Shown here: positions 55,905 through 64,000 of the stretch, piece by piece | Position numbering within the stretch: position 1 is the stretch's first letter | How the letters are laid out: the number at the start of each line of letters is the position of its first letter | Assembly (NCBI GenBank): GCA_963736975.1 | Contig: CAVTQY010000002.1 | Coordinates: forward strand, 744,001-808,000 | Reading direction: 5' to 3' | Origin: CAVTQY01 sp963736975 | GTDB lineage: Bacteria > Pseudomonadota > Alphaproteobacteria > Acetobacterales > Acetobacteraceae | Length of the DNA stretch: 64,000 nt | Notes under the pieces: model-generated | The model's database searches: none | What the model was told of the DNA's origin: nothing | Seen by the model: only the letters and a program-made list of their open reading frames with translations | Position numbers and translations under genes: made by a program

Positions 55905-57194
55905 CTACCCCGCCTCGATCCGCACCACTCGCGGCGCCTCCAATACCGCATCCAGCGATGCGATCCGCCGCACCGCGGTGGCCACCGCGCTCTCCGCCGT
56001 CTCATGCGTCACCAGCACCACCGGCACCGCCTCGCCCGGCGCTCTCCCGCGCTGCAGCATGCTCTCCAGCGACACTCCCTGGTCCCGCAGCACGGCCGTC
56101 ACATCCGCGATCACCCCCGGCCGGTCCACCACCATCAGCCGCAGGTAATAACACCCCACATGGGCCGAGATCGGCACCGACGGCGCGTTCGAAAGTGCCC
56201 CCGCCGCGGCGCCCCACACCGGTGTCGTCCGCCCCCGTGCCAGATCCACCAGGTCCGCCACCACCGCCGAAGCCGTCGGACCCGCCCCGGCCCCGCGCCC
56301 TTCCAGCATCACCCGGCCGACAAAATCGCCCTCGGCCACCACGGCATTGTAAACCCCCTCGACCCCGGCCAGAGGCGCACTCTCCGGCACCATGCACGGA
56401 TGCACCCGCGCCTCGATCCCGGCGTCGCTCGCCCGCGCGATCCCCAGGAGCTTAATCCGGTAGCCCAATTCACGCGCGAACCCGATATCCAAGGCCGAGA
56501 TCGCCCTTATCCCCTCCACATACACAGCATCGAACGCCACCGGCCGCCCGAACGCCAGAGCCGCCAAAATGGCCAGCTTGTGCGCCGCATCCACCCCGTC
56601 GATGTCGAACGAAGGATCGGCCTCGGCGTAGCCCAGCCGCTGCGCATCGGCCAGCACGTCCCCGAACTCGCGCCCTTTCTCGCGCATCTGCGTCAGGATG
56701 TAGTTGCAGGTCCCGTTCAGGATTCCGGCGATCCGTGTGATCCGGTTCCCCGCCAGCCCCTCCCGCACCGCTTTGATCACTGGGATCCCGCCAGCCACTG
56801 CCCCCTCGAAGGCCAGCGGTACGCCCGCCTTCTCGGCCAGTGCGGCCAGCTCCGCCCCGTGCACCGCCAGCATCGCCTTGTTCGCCGTCACCACCGGCTT
56901 GCCCGCGGCGATCGCCGACTCCACCAAGGCTCGCGCCGGCCCGTCCGCGCCGCCGATCACCTCCACCACTGCCTCGACATCCGGATCGCCCGCCAGCGCC
57001 GTCGGATCCTCGTACCAGCGCAGACCGGCCAGCGAGACCCCCCGGTCCCGCCCCCGATCTCGCGCCGAGACCGCCGTCACCACCACCGGCCGCCCCGCCC
57101 GCGCCGCCACAATTTCAGCATTCTCCCGCAACAGCCGGAGGACGCCCACGCCCACCGTCCCCAGCCCTGCCAGGGCCACCGAGAGCGGTCTCAT
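55905..57194 (-). CDS. hom: Homoserine dehydrogenase
   Basis: 429-residue NAD(P)-dependent enzyme reducing aspartate semialdehyde to homoserine for methionine, threonine and isoleucine. The cofactor motif is ALAGLGTVGVGVLRLL (about 9-24). KPVVTANKAMLAVHG contains the conserved Lys. GILNGTCNYILTQM and AYAEADPSFDIDGVDAAHKLAILAALAFG form the catalytic region. A C-terminal ACT domain (about 345-420, VDRPGVIADVTAVLRDQGVSLESML) suggests feedback control by an amino acid. Its ATG overlaps the stop of the OmpA-like gene on the same strand. Confidence 0.93.
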   Translation of the reverse strand: MRPLSVALAGLGTVGVGVLRLLRENAEIVAARAGRPVVVTAVSARDRGRDRGVSLAGLRWYEDPTALAGDPDVEAVVEVIGGADGPARALVESAIAAGKPVVTANKAMLAVHGAELAALAEKAGVPLAFEGAVAGGIPVIKAVREGLAGNRITRIAGILNGTCNYILTQMREKGREFGDVLADAQRLGYAEADPSFDIDGVDAAHKLAILAALAFGRPVAFDAVYVEGIRAISALDIGFARELGYRIKLLGIARASDAGIEARVHPCMVPESAPLAGVEGVYNAVVAEGDFVGRVMLEGRGAGAGPTASAVVADLVDLARGRTTPVWGAAAGALSNAPSVPISAHVGCYYLRLMVVDRPGVIADVTAVLRDQGVSLESMLQRGRAPGEAVPVVLVTHETAESAVATAVRRIASLDAVLEAPRVVRIEAG

Positions 57195-58279
57195 TCGACC
57201 AACTGCGCCACGCCGCCACGCCCCGAGGCGAGCGCCATCACTTGGATCGCATCCCGAGGCACACCGCTCGAGGCCAAGGCAGCCGCGATTGCCTGCGCCC
57301 GGGCGAACCCCAGGCTCATCGCCTGCTGCTGCGCTGCCGGGTCGGCCCCCGTTGCATCGCCCCGTCCCAGCGCTTCGATCACATGGGTTCCCCGCTTTGC
57401 CGCCAGCGCCTTCAGCGCCGCCACTGACGCCGGCGGTAGCGCGGACGAGGCCGGCGCGAACGGGATCTCCACCGCCGTTGCCGGATTTCCCGGAACCCCC
57501 ACCATGGTTCCCGGCTCCGGCGGCCCGCTCGGCATTTTCGGCGTCGTCTGATGCACCGCCGCGCTTGCCGCGGCCATGGCGGCAGGCGGAGGACTCGCCG
57601 GTACGCTCGTCGCGGTTACCTCACCCGGGGGTGCACCGACCTGCACATGCCCCGGGCCAGCACCCGAGCCTACATTGGGCGGCTGCGGCGGCGCTGCCGG
57701 TATCGCCGGCAAAGCCGCACTTTCCACCGTTCCGACCGGCGCTTTTTCGACGCTTGGCGTCGCAGCCACGGTCCGTGGCGCCGGTGCTGGAACCGGCACA
57801 GATGCCGCAGCGGGTGCAGGCGCGGCAGGTGCGGCCGGCGGTGCAGTCGCGGCCGGCAGGCTGGCGCTCGCCCCGGTCTGGCCCGGCGGAGCCGGAGGCG
57901 GCGCCGTTCCCACCCCGAATAGGCCCGGCGATGCCGACGGCAGCGACGGATCGGCCAATGGCGCCGCCGCCGCCACATGCTGCGCATTGGCCCGATCAGC
58001 CACCAGCCCGGCCGTGATCTTCCGCAGCGCCGCCATGTCCGGAGCCGGTGGCGCCTCCGGTACCGTCGCCAGGTTGGGATAAGGCTGGTTCAGCCCGGGC
58101 GGCGGTTGATGCGGCTTCGCGATCGCGCCGCCTTCAGCCGCGTGGAACCAGTTGACCGGGTTCATCGAGGCGCAGCCGCCAAGCAACGTGCAACCAAGTG
58201 CTGCAACGCACATACCCAAGCCGCCTTGAATGCGCCCTTGCCGCCGAGTAGGTTGCGCCCCCATTTCAACCGCCGACAT
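57191..58279 (-). CDS. OmpA-like lipoprotein with Pro/Ala-rich linker
   Basis: About 362 residues. A signal segment ends in the lipobox ALGCTLLGGC, predicting an acylated Cys at about residue 31 (LGGC). Residues ~50-265 are strongly Pro/Ala-rich, likely spanning the periplasm. The C-terminal ~95 residues (VEIPFAPASSALPPASVAALKALAAKRG...SLGFARAQAIAAALASSGVPRDAIQVMA) are an OmpA-family peptidoglycan-binding fold. There is a conserved Gly-x-x-Asp-like stretch (GRGDATGADP) in place of the usual GHTD. It probably ties the outer membrane to the cell wall. ATG at 58279 selected; frames further upstream are shadows of phaC. Overlaps hom by four bases. Confidence 0.72.
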   Translation of the reverse strand: MSAVEMGAQPTRRQGRIQGGLGMCVAALGCTLLGGCASMNPVNWFHAAEGGAIAKPHQPPPGLNQPYPNLATVPEAPPAPDMAALRKITAGLVADRANAQHVAAAAPLADPSLPSASPGLFGVGTAPPPAPPGQTGASASLPAATAPPAAPAAPAPAAASVPVPAPAPRTVAATPSVEKAPVGTVESAALPAIPAAPPQPPNVGSGAGPGHVQVGAPPGEVTATSVPASPPPAAMAAASAAVHQTTPKMPSGPPEPGTMVGVPGNPATAVEIPFAPASSALPPASVAALKALAAKRGTHVIEALGRGDATGADPAAQQQAMSLGFARAQAIAAALASSGVPRDAIQVMALASGRGGVAQLVE

Positions 58280-58351
58280 GGATTCTGTTGCCCCACGCTC
58301 TCGTAAGCCGCTGATGTAGCGAAGGGCGCAGCCCTCGGAAAGGATGCCCGT

Positions 58352-60151
58352 ATGTCCACGACGGACAAGCCCGACACTGCCGGGTTCAAGCTGCCTGACC
58401 CCGCCGTGGTGGGCCGCTCGATGGCCGATATCGCCGAACGCTCGCAACGGATCGTCAACGACTGGCTGAAGCGCCAGACCAAGGAGGAACCGTCCGCCGA
58501 TCCCCTGAACATCGGCAGCGCCTTCCTCGAAATGACCGCACGGATGATCGCCAACCCGGCCCGGGTGATGCAGGCCCAGCTCGGCTTCTGGCAGGACTAC
58601 ATGACGCTTTGGCAGAACACCGCCAAGCGCATGATGGGCATGGACGCCAAGCCCGTCATCGATGCCCCGGCTTCCGATCGCCGCTTCAGGGACGAGGCGT
58701 GGCGGGAGAACGAGGTCTTCGACTTCATCAAGCAGAGCTATCTGCTCTCCGCCCGCTATGTGCAGGACGTGGTCAAGCAGGTCGATGGGCTGGACCCGAA
58801 AACCTCCCAAAAAGTCGATTTCTACACGCGCCAGTTCATCGACGCGATGAGCCCGTCGAATTTCCTGCTCACCAACCCCGAGGTGCTGCGCAAGACCGCC
58901 GAAACCGGCGGCGAAAACCTGCTCAAGGGTCTCAATAACCTGCTCGCTGATCTTGAACGAGGCAAAGGCAAGCTCCGCATCAAGATGACGGACATGGAGG
59001 CCTTCAAGCTGGGGCAGAACATCGCCGTCTCGCCCGGGAAGGTAATTTACCAGAACGAGCTGATGCAGCTTGTTCAGTACGCCCCGGCCACGAAGCAGGT
59101 GCTGAAACGGCCGCTGCTGATCGCCCCGCCCTGGATCAATAAATTCTACATCCTCGACCTGCGACCGAAGAACAGCTTCGTCCGCTGGGCGGTCAGCCAG
59201 GGCCACACGGTCTTCATGATCTCCTGGGTGAACCCCGACGAGCAGCTCGCCCAGAAGGGCTTCGAAGATTACATGACACAGGGCTATCTCGCCGCTCTCG
59301 ACGCGATCGAGAAAGCGACGGGCGAGCGTGACGTCAACGCCATCGGCTATTGTCTCGGCGGGACTCTGCTCGGCTCAACCCTCGCATACATGGCCGCCAA
59401 GCGCGACGAGCGGATCAAATCGGCGACCTTCTTCGTCACCATGCTGGATTTCGCCGAAGCGGGCGAGCTCGGCGTGTTCATCGACGAGGAGCAGCTCCAG
59501 TCCCTGGAAGAGAAGATGAATCGCCGCGGCTATCTGGAAGGCTCCGAGATGGCGACCACCTTCAACATGCTGCGGGCAAACGACCTGATCTGGTCTTTTG
59601 TCGTCAACAACTACCTGCTCGGCAATGACCCGTTCCCCTTCGATCTTCTGTACTGGAACGCCAATTCCACCCGCATGCCGGCGCGCATGCACAGTTTCTA
59701 CCTGCGCAAAATGTATCAGGAAAACCTGCTGAAGGACCCGGGCGGGATCAGTCTCGCCGGCGTGCCCATCGACCTGCGCAAGATCAAGACCCCGGCCTAT
59801 TTCCTCTCCACCCGCGAAGACCACATCGCGCCCTGGAAGAGCACCTACCGGGGGACGCAACTGCTGTCCGGTCCGAAACGCTTCGTGCTGGCGGCTTCCG
59901 GTCACATCGCCGGCGTGGTCAACTCGCCGGAGGGCGGCAAATACAGCCACTGGATCAACACCGATTTGCCGCCGGACCCGGAGCAGTGGCTTGCCGGTGC
60001 CACCGAGATCGCCGGATCCTGGTGGCCGGACTGGCACCGCTGGGTCACCGCACTCGATGCCGAGATGGTGGACGCTCGCACACCCGGCGACGGCAAGCTC
60101 AAGCCAACCCAGGACGCGCCCGGCAGCTACGTCGCTGTGCGGTTGACGTGA
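58352..60151 (+). CDS. phaC: Class I poly(R)-hydroxyalkanoate synthase
   Basis: 599-residue polymerase joining 3-hydroxyacyl-CoA into PHA granules. The lipase-like box GYCLGGTL carries nucleophile C334. D490 is in STREDHIAPW and H518 in SGHIAGVVN, completing the triad. The N-terminal PhaC_N domain includes LNIGSAFLEMTARMIANPARVMQAQLGFWQDYM. Length matches class I enzymes (about 590). Its partners here are phaA (36300) and bdhA (3610). No phasin, phaR or phaB gene lies beside it. The start is divergent from the OmpA-like gene with 72 bases between. Confidence 0.95.
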   Translation: MSTTDKPDTAGFKLPDPAVVGRSMADIAERSQRIVNDWLKRQTKEEPSADPLNIGSAFLEMTARMIANPARVMQAQLGFWQDYMTLWQNTAKRMMGMDAKPVIDAPASDRRFRDEAWRENEVFDFIKQSYLLSARYVQDVVKQVDGLDPKTSQKVDFYTRQFIDAMSPSNFLLTNPEVLRKTAETGGENLLKGLNNLLADLERGKGKLRIKMTDMEAFKLGQNIAVSPGKVIYQNELMQLVQYAPATKQVLKRPLLIAPPWINKFYILDLRPKNSFVRWAVSQGHTVFMISWVNPDEQLAQKGFEDYMTQGYLAALDAIEKATGERDVNAIGYCLGGTLLGSTLAYMAAKRDERIKSATFFVTMLDFAEAGELGVFIDEEQLQSLEEKMNRRGYLEGSEMATTFNMLRANDLIWSFVVNNYLLGNDPFPFDLLYWNANSTRMPARMHSFYLRKMYQENLLKDPGGISLAGVPIDLRKIKTPAYFLSTREDHIAPWKSTYRGTQLLSGPKRFVLAASGHIAGVVNSPEGGKYSHWINTDLPPDPEQWLAGATEIAGSWWPDWHRWVTALDAEMVDARTPGDGKLKPTQDAPGSYVAVRLT

Positions 60152-60271
60152 ATCTGGCTGCCCGATTGCCGGTCGTTATCGCTTGCGTGGAGTAGTCAGC
60201 TCTGATCCTTCTCCAAAACGTCCGCGACGCTTCGAAGTACTGCCGGCAGATTGGAAAACAGGTTTTCGTGG

Positions 60272-61420
60272 CTAAGTGGATAGAATATCTTCTTTACGTA
60301 GCGTTTCATGAGTTCTTCGTTCGAACGCGGTCTGCTTGTTCTTCATATCGAAGTGCGCGGCGGGTAAGGGCAGAAAGCCCTTGTAGCTGCCAATACGCTG
60401 CGCCGACGCCATTGACGCAGTCAGGCCGGACGGTCCGGGGCTTAGTTTTGGAAGCGGGCTCGGCGCCTCCGTGATGCAAAATACGGCACCATTGGAGTTG
60501 ACGTCGTCATACTTGCTGTATTGCCGCTGAACATCCCACGTGTTTGCTCCCACGGTAACGTTGTCGGCCTCACCGTTGCAGATGTCGCCGTTCTCATCAC
60601 TTGACGGACCCCACCAGCCAGTCGTGAACTTGGGATCCGTACACATTTCCGCAAACTCGTGGCTGGTTACCTGAGTTCGACGCTGTTCCTGTGTTTGGGT
60701 CAGATGCAGCGAACAGAACGCGTCATCCGGACATGAACTACTCAAGCACGCGTCGCTAAGTCCCGGGATTACCGCATAGTAAAACGGATTTCCCGCCGCC
60801 GTCGTAAAATCGAAGTGGTAGCCGAAAGCGTCGTCCCCGGCCGGCGCGCACATTACTATCCCGAGGTTGGGGTCATTTACTGACGTATTCTCGTCGAGAT
60901 AAATGATAAGAACATGGGTGGTATTGTTTTGCGGTGGTTCCGGAATAGCCCCGGAGTTTATAGTAGACTGAATGATGTTGTGAATGCCGGAATCAGTAAG
61001 GGTCGATGGAACATTGCTGACGAAGGAGGCTTGCACAAACAGCCCGCTGCCTTTTCCGCTGCCCACACCGTACTGGCTCAGCACATTCATATAGTTGCTG
61101 TTCACCAGATCGGTGCAGAATTGCGTGAGCCGGCCAGCTTCCTGAATATGACCCGGATCGCTTAGCCACAGCGACCCCCAAAAGCTGACATAGATCAGCG
61201 GGCAGGTGATAACCGGCCCGCCATTGTAGACAAAATCGGCATGGGCCAGGGCGGCCGGGACCGGGCGAGCACGCTCGGCCTCGACCGGATGGACCGGCAT
61301 TTGAGCGCTAACTCCGCCAATCTTTCTAGCCGCCTTTGTCGTTTCTGTTTCGCGTGTGCGTCGGCCGCCCGACGCCGCAACACCTCCCACCCTCCGGCCT
61401 GCAATCGTTTTCATTGCCAT
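60272..61420 (-). CDS. Secreted exordium/phosphate-induced-protein-like protein with HEFAE motif
   Basis: 382 residues from an ATG with GGAGG eight bases upstream. No classical signal peptide is obvious; the N-terminus is basic and Gly-rich (MAMKTIAGRRVGGVAASGG). The core GGPVITCPLIYVSFWGSLW, CTDLVNSNYMNVLSQYGVG and IIYLDENTS recall the EXORDIUM/PHI-1 plant family and its bacterial relatives. QVTSHEFAEMCTDPKFTTGWW has a His-Glu-x-x-Glu pattern resembling HELAE in that family and a zinc-protease-like helix. Several Cys pairs (CSLHL, SSSCPDD) suggest an extracytoplasmic protein. Composition is AT-richer than core neighbours, hinting at transfer. Relation inferred from motif memory; activity unknown. 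Confidence 0.55.
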   Translation of the reverse strand: MAMKTIAGRRVGGVAASGGRRTRETETTKAARKIGGVSAQMPVHPVEAERARPVPAALAHADFVYNGGPVITCPLIYVSFWGSLWLSDPGHIQEAGRLTQFCTDLVNSNYMNVLSQYGVGSGKGSGLFVQASFVSNVPSTLTDSGIHNIIQSTINSGAIPEPPQNNTTHVLIIYLDENTSVNDPNLGIVMCAPAGDDAFGYHFDFTTAAGNPFYYAVIPGLSDACLSSSCPDDAFCSLHLTQTQEQRRTQVTSHEFAEMCTDPKFTTGWWGPSSDENGDICNGEADNVTVGANTWDVQRQYSKYDDVNSNGAVFCITEAPSPLPKLSPGPSGLTASMASAQRIGSYKGFLPLPAAHFDMKNKQTAFERRTHETLRKEDILST

Positions 61421-61690
61421 GTCGTCCTCCCGTGTTTTTTTCTGCCGTCGCACATTCGAATGCGAAGCTGCTCGTCAGAATTAGGCAGCAGGAACTGCCT
61501 TTTAGCAAACGAGTGTCACTATCACCCGGCAGCAGATGCTGTCCAACGTTTTGTCCCGGCTCTCATTTGGGCGAGGACACGTCTTTGAGAGCGGGGCGGC
61601 GCAGGTCGTTTTTTCAAGCAGTGCTGGCGATTTGTGGACTTCTGCCCTGCAAACCTTTAGGACAGTGGAGCTCAGACCGGAGTGTACGGA
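61421..61690. other. Intergenic region with a weak hairpin
   Basis: 270 bases between divergent genes at 61420 and 61691. AGGCAG-CAGGAA-CTGCCT followed by TTT at 61483-61503 could be a weak terminator-like hairpin on the plus strand. No gene supported. Confidence 0.3.
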
Positions 61691-62125
61691 ATGCGCACTC
61701 TCCTACTCACCATGGCCACCCTGCTGGCCGCGTCACCATGCTTCGCCCAATCCGTCAAAGCCAGCATCGATGCGCAGAACGCGAAGTGGCTGAAGGCCTA
61801 CAACAGCGGCGACGCTGCCGCGGTCGGCCAGCTATACACGCCGAACGCGGTCGCGTTGCCGGCTGGCGCGCCGATGGCAAACGGCCGGGCCGAGATCCAG
61901 AAGTTCTGGCAGGGCGCGATGCAGGCCGGCGTGAAGAACGTGTCGCTGCACACGATCAGCGTGCAGAGCTATGGCCGGGTTGCCCGCGAAATCGGCCGGT
62001 TCGCGCTCGATGCGCCGGGCGCGAACGGCGCCACCAACCATGAGGAGGGCAAATACGTCGTGCTCTGGGAACACACGCGCAGCGGTTGGCTGCTCAACAC
62101 CGATATCTGGAACACCGATAAGTAA
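61691..62125 (+). CDS. Exported SnoaL/DUF4440-like (NTF2 fold) protein
   Basis: 144 residues. The Sec signal RTLLLTMATLLAASPCFA is cleaved near residue 20. The mature domain is an NTF2-like cone: IDAQNAKWLKAYNSGDAAAVGQLYTPNAVALPAGAPMANGRAEIQKFWQGAM is the SnoaL/DUF4440 pattern. It ends in WLLNTDIWN, typical of the family. Likely a periplasmic ketosteroid-isomerase-like protein of unknown ligand. Followed by a palindromic repeat and an IS630 insertion. Confidence 0.8.
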   Translation: MRTLLLTMATLLAASPCFAQSVKASIDAQNAKWLKAYNSGDAAAVGQLYTPNAVALPAGAPMANGRAEIQKFWQGAMQAGVKNVSLHTISVQSYGRVAREIGRFALDAPGANGATNHEEGKYVVLWEHTRSGWLLNTDIWNTDK

Positions 62126-62138
62126 CAATACCAAGCGG

Positions 62139-62210
62139 CCGTCATTGCGAGCGTAGCGAAGCAATCCAGCGTGCCGACACTGGATCGCTTCGCTCCGCTC
62201 GCGACGACGG
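62139..62210. repeat. Dispersed palindromic repeat (GTCATTGCGAGC...type)
   Basis: CCGTCATTGCGAGCGTAGCG (62139-62158) and its continuation through AGCAATCCAG are matched in reverse by CTGGATCGCTTCGCTCCGCT and CGCGACGACGG. The result is an imperfect inverted repeat with a short centre. The GTCATTGCGAGCG...AGCAATCCAG word is a well-known dispersed element in many proteobacteria. It lies between the DUF4440-like gene and the IS element. Confidence 0.65.
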
Positions 62211-62252
62211 TTGCCGCGCGGTGCCTCAATCTTTTCGCGGACAGGTATAATA

Positions 62253-63413
62253 CCGATCCGCCTAGAAACTGACCTGCTTCAGGTATGGATAGTCCGTCAG
62301 CGAGGTCAAGCGCTCTGCCGTCAGCGCGTTCCATGCTTTGCAGAGCGCGTCGAGGATGGCCTCATAGCTGTTGAGAAGCCTGTGGCTGAGATGGCGCTCG
62401 CGCAGATAGAGCCAGACGCGTTCCACCGGATTGAGTTCTGGGCTGTAGGCGGGCTGTAGCAGCAAGGAGATGGTCTTGGGCACCATCAGGTCCTCGGCGA
62501 TATGCCAGCCGGCCTGATCGGCGACCATCACGGCGTGCTCGTCGCTGGCGAGCGTGGCGGCGAACTTGTCCAGGAACAGTTGCATGGCCTGCGTATTCAG
62601 TTCCGGCAGCACCAGCGCGAACGCCCGGCCGGTCTTGGGCTGAACGGTGGCGAACAGGTGAGCCCAGGTATAGCGCTGATCGCACAAGCCCGGCGGGCGC
62701 TGGCCGCGGGTGAACCAGCGATGGCAGACCCGCCCCTTCTGGCCGAACCTGGCTTCGTCCTGAAACCAGAGTGTCAGGCGTTTGCCCGGATTGGCCGCTG
62801 CGATGCGATCCAGCTCATTTTGAAGCCCCCTTTTGCGAACGCTTCCCGCGCTGCCGGATCGGCCTTCGGGTGCGACGGCCTGGCCTTCTGCCGCGACAAG
62901 CCGAGCTTCTTCATCAGCTTGGACATGTGCCCCGCGTGGTAGCGCACGCCCCAGCGGCGCGTGACTTCATCGCACAGGTCCGCCAATGTCCATGCCGACA
63001 GGTCGGTTTTTTCCGCATCCGGACCGTCCAGCACGACCTGCCGAAGTTGCTTCATCTGCTCCTCGTCGAGCCGCGGCTTGGCGCCCGGACGGGGGCGGTC
63101 GTGTAGTCCATCCAGGCCCTCGGCGTTGTAGCGACCTACCGCGTCGTGTAACGCCTGCCGCTCCATCCCGGCCAACCGTGCCGCCTCGCCTCGCGTCATG
63201 CCCTCGAGCGCGTTCGCGATCGCCTGCATGCGCGCCGCAGCCGTGCGATCCGGCTCCTGCCGTGCACGCTTCCGAAGCTCCGTAGGCGATATGTCATCAC
63301 GAATCACCAAGCGCTTGCCGCCCATCAGCCCACCCCATCAGGTCAGGCCGTCACCCAACCAGCGCTCCCCGCGCCGCTCCAAATCACACCCGAGTCAACA
63401 ACAGTGCAGAGCG
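62253..63413 (-). mobile_element. IS630-family insertion sequence with TA-flanked inverted ends
   Basis: Transposase frames 62262-63325 are bounded by imperfect terminal repeats: ACCGATCCGC reading rightward from 62252 against ACCGCTCTGC reading leftward from 63414, 8 of 10 identical. TA is present immediately outside each end (62251-62252 and 63414-63415), the target dinucleotide duplicated by IS630/Tc1-mariner elements. Inferred length is about 1161 bases, normal for the family. The ends were placed by eye and could be off by a few bases. Confidence 0.7.
62262..63325 (-). CDS. IS630-family transposase, two overlapping frames joined by a -1 shift
   Basis: OrfA (63325 to 62774) is a helix-turn-helix region (TRGEAARLAGMERQALHDAVGRYNAEGLDGLHDRPRPG) plus a winged segment. 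At FKM the frame is lost. A -1 shift on CAAAATG gives FKNELDRIAAANPGKRL and then the catalytic domain. First Asp is in LTLWFQDEARFGQKGR, second in VADQAGWH and the Glu in YSPELNPVERVW. The remaining frame runs to 62262. Fused length is about 354, typical of IS630 DDE transposases. Either a programmed frameshift or a one-base deletion in the A run explains the break. It inserted downstream of the DUF4440-like gene. Confidence 0.85.
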
Positions 63414-63538
63414 GTATAACAGCTCGCGAAACCGCTGACTTTTCCCTCGTCATGCCGGCGGTTCGGCGCCTCTCGCCTGAATTCCGGCTTTCGCCGAAAT
63501 GACACAGGAGCGTCAACGTCCCCGCAGCTTATTATGAC
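63414..63538. other. Short intergenic gap
   Basis: 125 bases between the IS end and the stop of the enolase-superfamily gene. No feature recognised. Confidence 0.3.
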
Positions 63539-64000
63539 TCAAGCTTTCGGTGGGTGGGCCCGCACGCCCGCCTCGTTCACCTCCACACCCCAGCCGGGAC
63601 CTTTGGGGACCAGCATATCCCCGGCCTCGATCAGCATGGGCGCGCTGAACAGCTCGTCGCGCCAGGGCGCGCTGTCGATATCCGTCTCCATCACCCGCAG
63701 ATTCGGGACCACCGCGCAGAAATGCGCGCTGATGGCCGAGGCCAGGTGGCCATAATAATTGTGCGGCGCGACATTCACCTCATACGCCTCCGCCATCGCG
63801 GCGATCTTCAGCGATTCCAGGAATCCGTTCCACACCACATCGACGATCGCGACATCCATCGCATAGGCATCCAGGAACGGGCGGAACGCACGCCGGCCGG
63901 TAAGTGATTCGCAGGAGGCGATCGGGCAAGCCGCGGCACGGCGGATCACCGCCAGGGCCTGCGGGTCCCAGGTGTCGATCTCCAGCCAGGTCATGTCGAA
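63539..64000 (-). CDS. Enolase-superfamily (mandelate racemase/muconate lactonizing-like) protein, C-terminal part, cut by the window edge
   Basis: The minus-strand frame enters from the right edge, so only the last ~153 residues are visible. ASCESLTGRRAFRPFL, DVAIVDVVWNGFLESLKIAAMAEAY and NVAPHNYYGHLASAISAHFCAVVPN are successive barrel strands. They show the conserved E, D and H of the mandelate-racemase barrel (Glu in CESL, Asp in VDVV, His in APHN). The C-terminal capping segment (PRDELFSAP-like, SAPWRDELFSAPMLIEAG) matches sugar-acid dehydratases. The specific substrate cannot be told from the fragment. It may relate to the uronate-dehydrogenase-like gene at 6648 but is far from it. Confidence 0.75.
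   Translation of the reverse strand, partial: FDMTWLEIDTWDPQALAVIRRAAACPIASCESLTGRRAFRPFLDAYAMDVAIVDVVWNGFLESLKIAAMAEAYEVNVAPHNYYGHLASAISAHFCAVVPNLRVMETDIDSAPWRDELFSAPMLIEAGDMLVPKGPGWGVEVNEAGVRAHPPKA

Noticed and set aside
57191..59206. Long minus-strand frame reaching into phaC
   Set aside because: Only the part from 58279 leftward has a lipobox and an OmpA-like end; the remainder is antisense to phaC.

Overview
The window is a GC-rich stretch of an alphaproteobacterial chromosome, most likely from an Acetobacteraceae/Rhodospirillales-type organism. This is inferred from the strong G/C bias at third codon positions, the mutM / enoyl-CoA hydratase / rpsT / dnaA order with ubiE-coaBC-dut beside it, a class I PHA synthase, the metX-metW pair and the TTGACA-N17-TAGAAC type promoter. 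No rRNA, tRNA or CRISPR array was recognised.

Layout. 1-8849: end of an MFS exporter, glutathione reductase, an SLC13 permease with RCK_C domains, 3-hydroxybutyrate dehydrogenase, a cyclic-nucleotide-binding membrane protein, a DegP-like protease, a uronate-dehydrogenase-like SDR and an amidase. 8839-13874: a minus-strand carbohydrate-type ABC operon with one Tat-exported binding protein and two complete MalF/MalG permease pairs but no ATPase. 14080-15102: a cyclase-family hydrolase and a small hydrophilic protein. 15206-25044: the most coherent catabolic block. Its genes match in order the known 2-furoate / 2,5-furandicarboxylate (hmf) pathway: molybdenum furoyl-CoA dehydrogenase (large subunit fused to a CoxG domain, FAD subunit, 2Fe-2S subunit), furoate-CoA ligase, 2-oxoglutaryl-CoA hydrolase-like enoyl-CoA hydratase, UbiX, UbiD decarboxylase and an MFS importer. 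The predicted end product is 2-oxoglutarate.

25201-32409 is accessory. It holds a PQQ-dehydrogenase remnant, an aldo/keto reductase, a WD40/CobW/glycosyltransferase group, a vapBC pair, an eroded MNT/HEPN toxin-antitoxin pair, and a markedly AT-richer gene (31144-32409) whose C-terminus carries the DGA-like and RHR motifs of the DisA/diadenylate cyclase fold. That gene is the best candidate for an unusual signalling or defence component. 32542-36189 is a TetR-HlyD-ATPase-permease efflux operon with a perfect palindromic operator. 36300-42323 holds acetyl-CoA acetyltransferase, hot-dog, creatininase and deazaflavin-type enzymes and a hybrid sensor kinase.

42336-60151 is largely core: dut-coaBC-ubiE, mutM, rpsT, dnaA, an aromatic amino acid set (chorismate mutase-PDT-like, hisC-type aminotransferase, tyrA), metX-metW, a BrkB-family membrane protein, homoserine dehydrogenase with an OmpA-like lipoprotein, and phaC. 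bdhA, phaA and phaC are scattered but together support polyhydroxybutyrate turnover. 60272-64000 is accessory again: an exordium-like secreted protein, an NTF2-like exported protein, an IS630 element whose TA-flanked ends can be placed, and the end of an enolase-superfamily gene.

A pervasive feature is single-base frameshifts in otherwise full-length genes (near 1548, 3136, 12128, 12662, 15941, 23856, 41207 and 44899). Eight events in 64 kb, including mutM and glutathione reductase, look more like sequencing or assembly errors than real decay, so these are annotated as coding genes carrying a frameshift.
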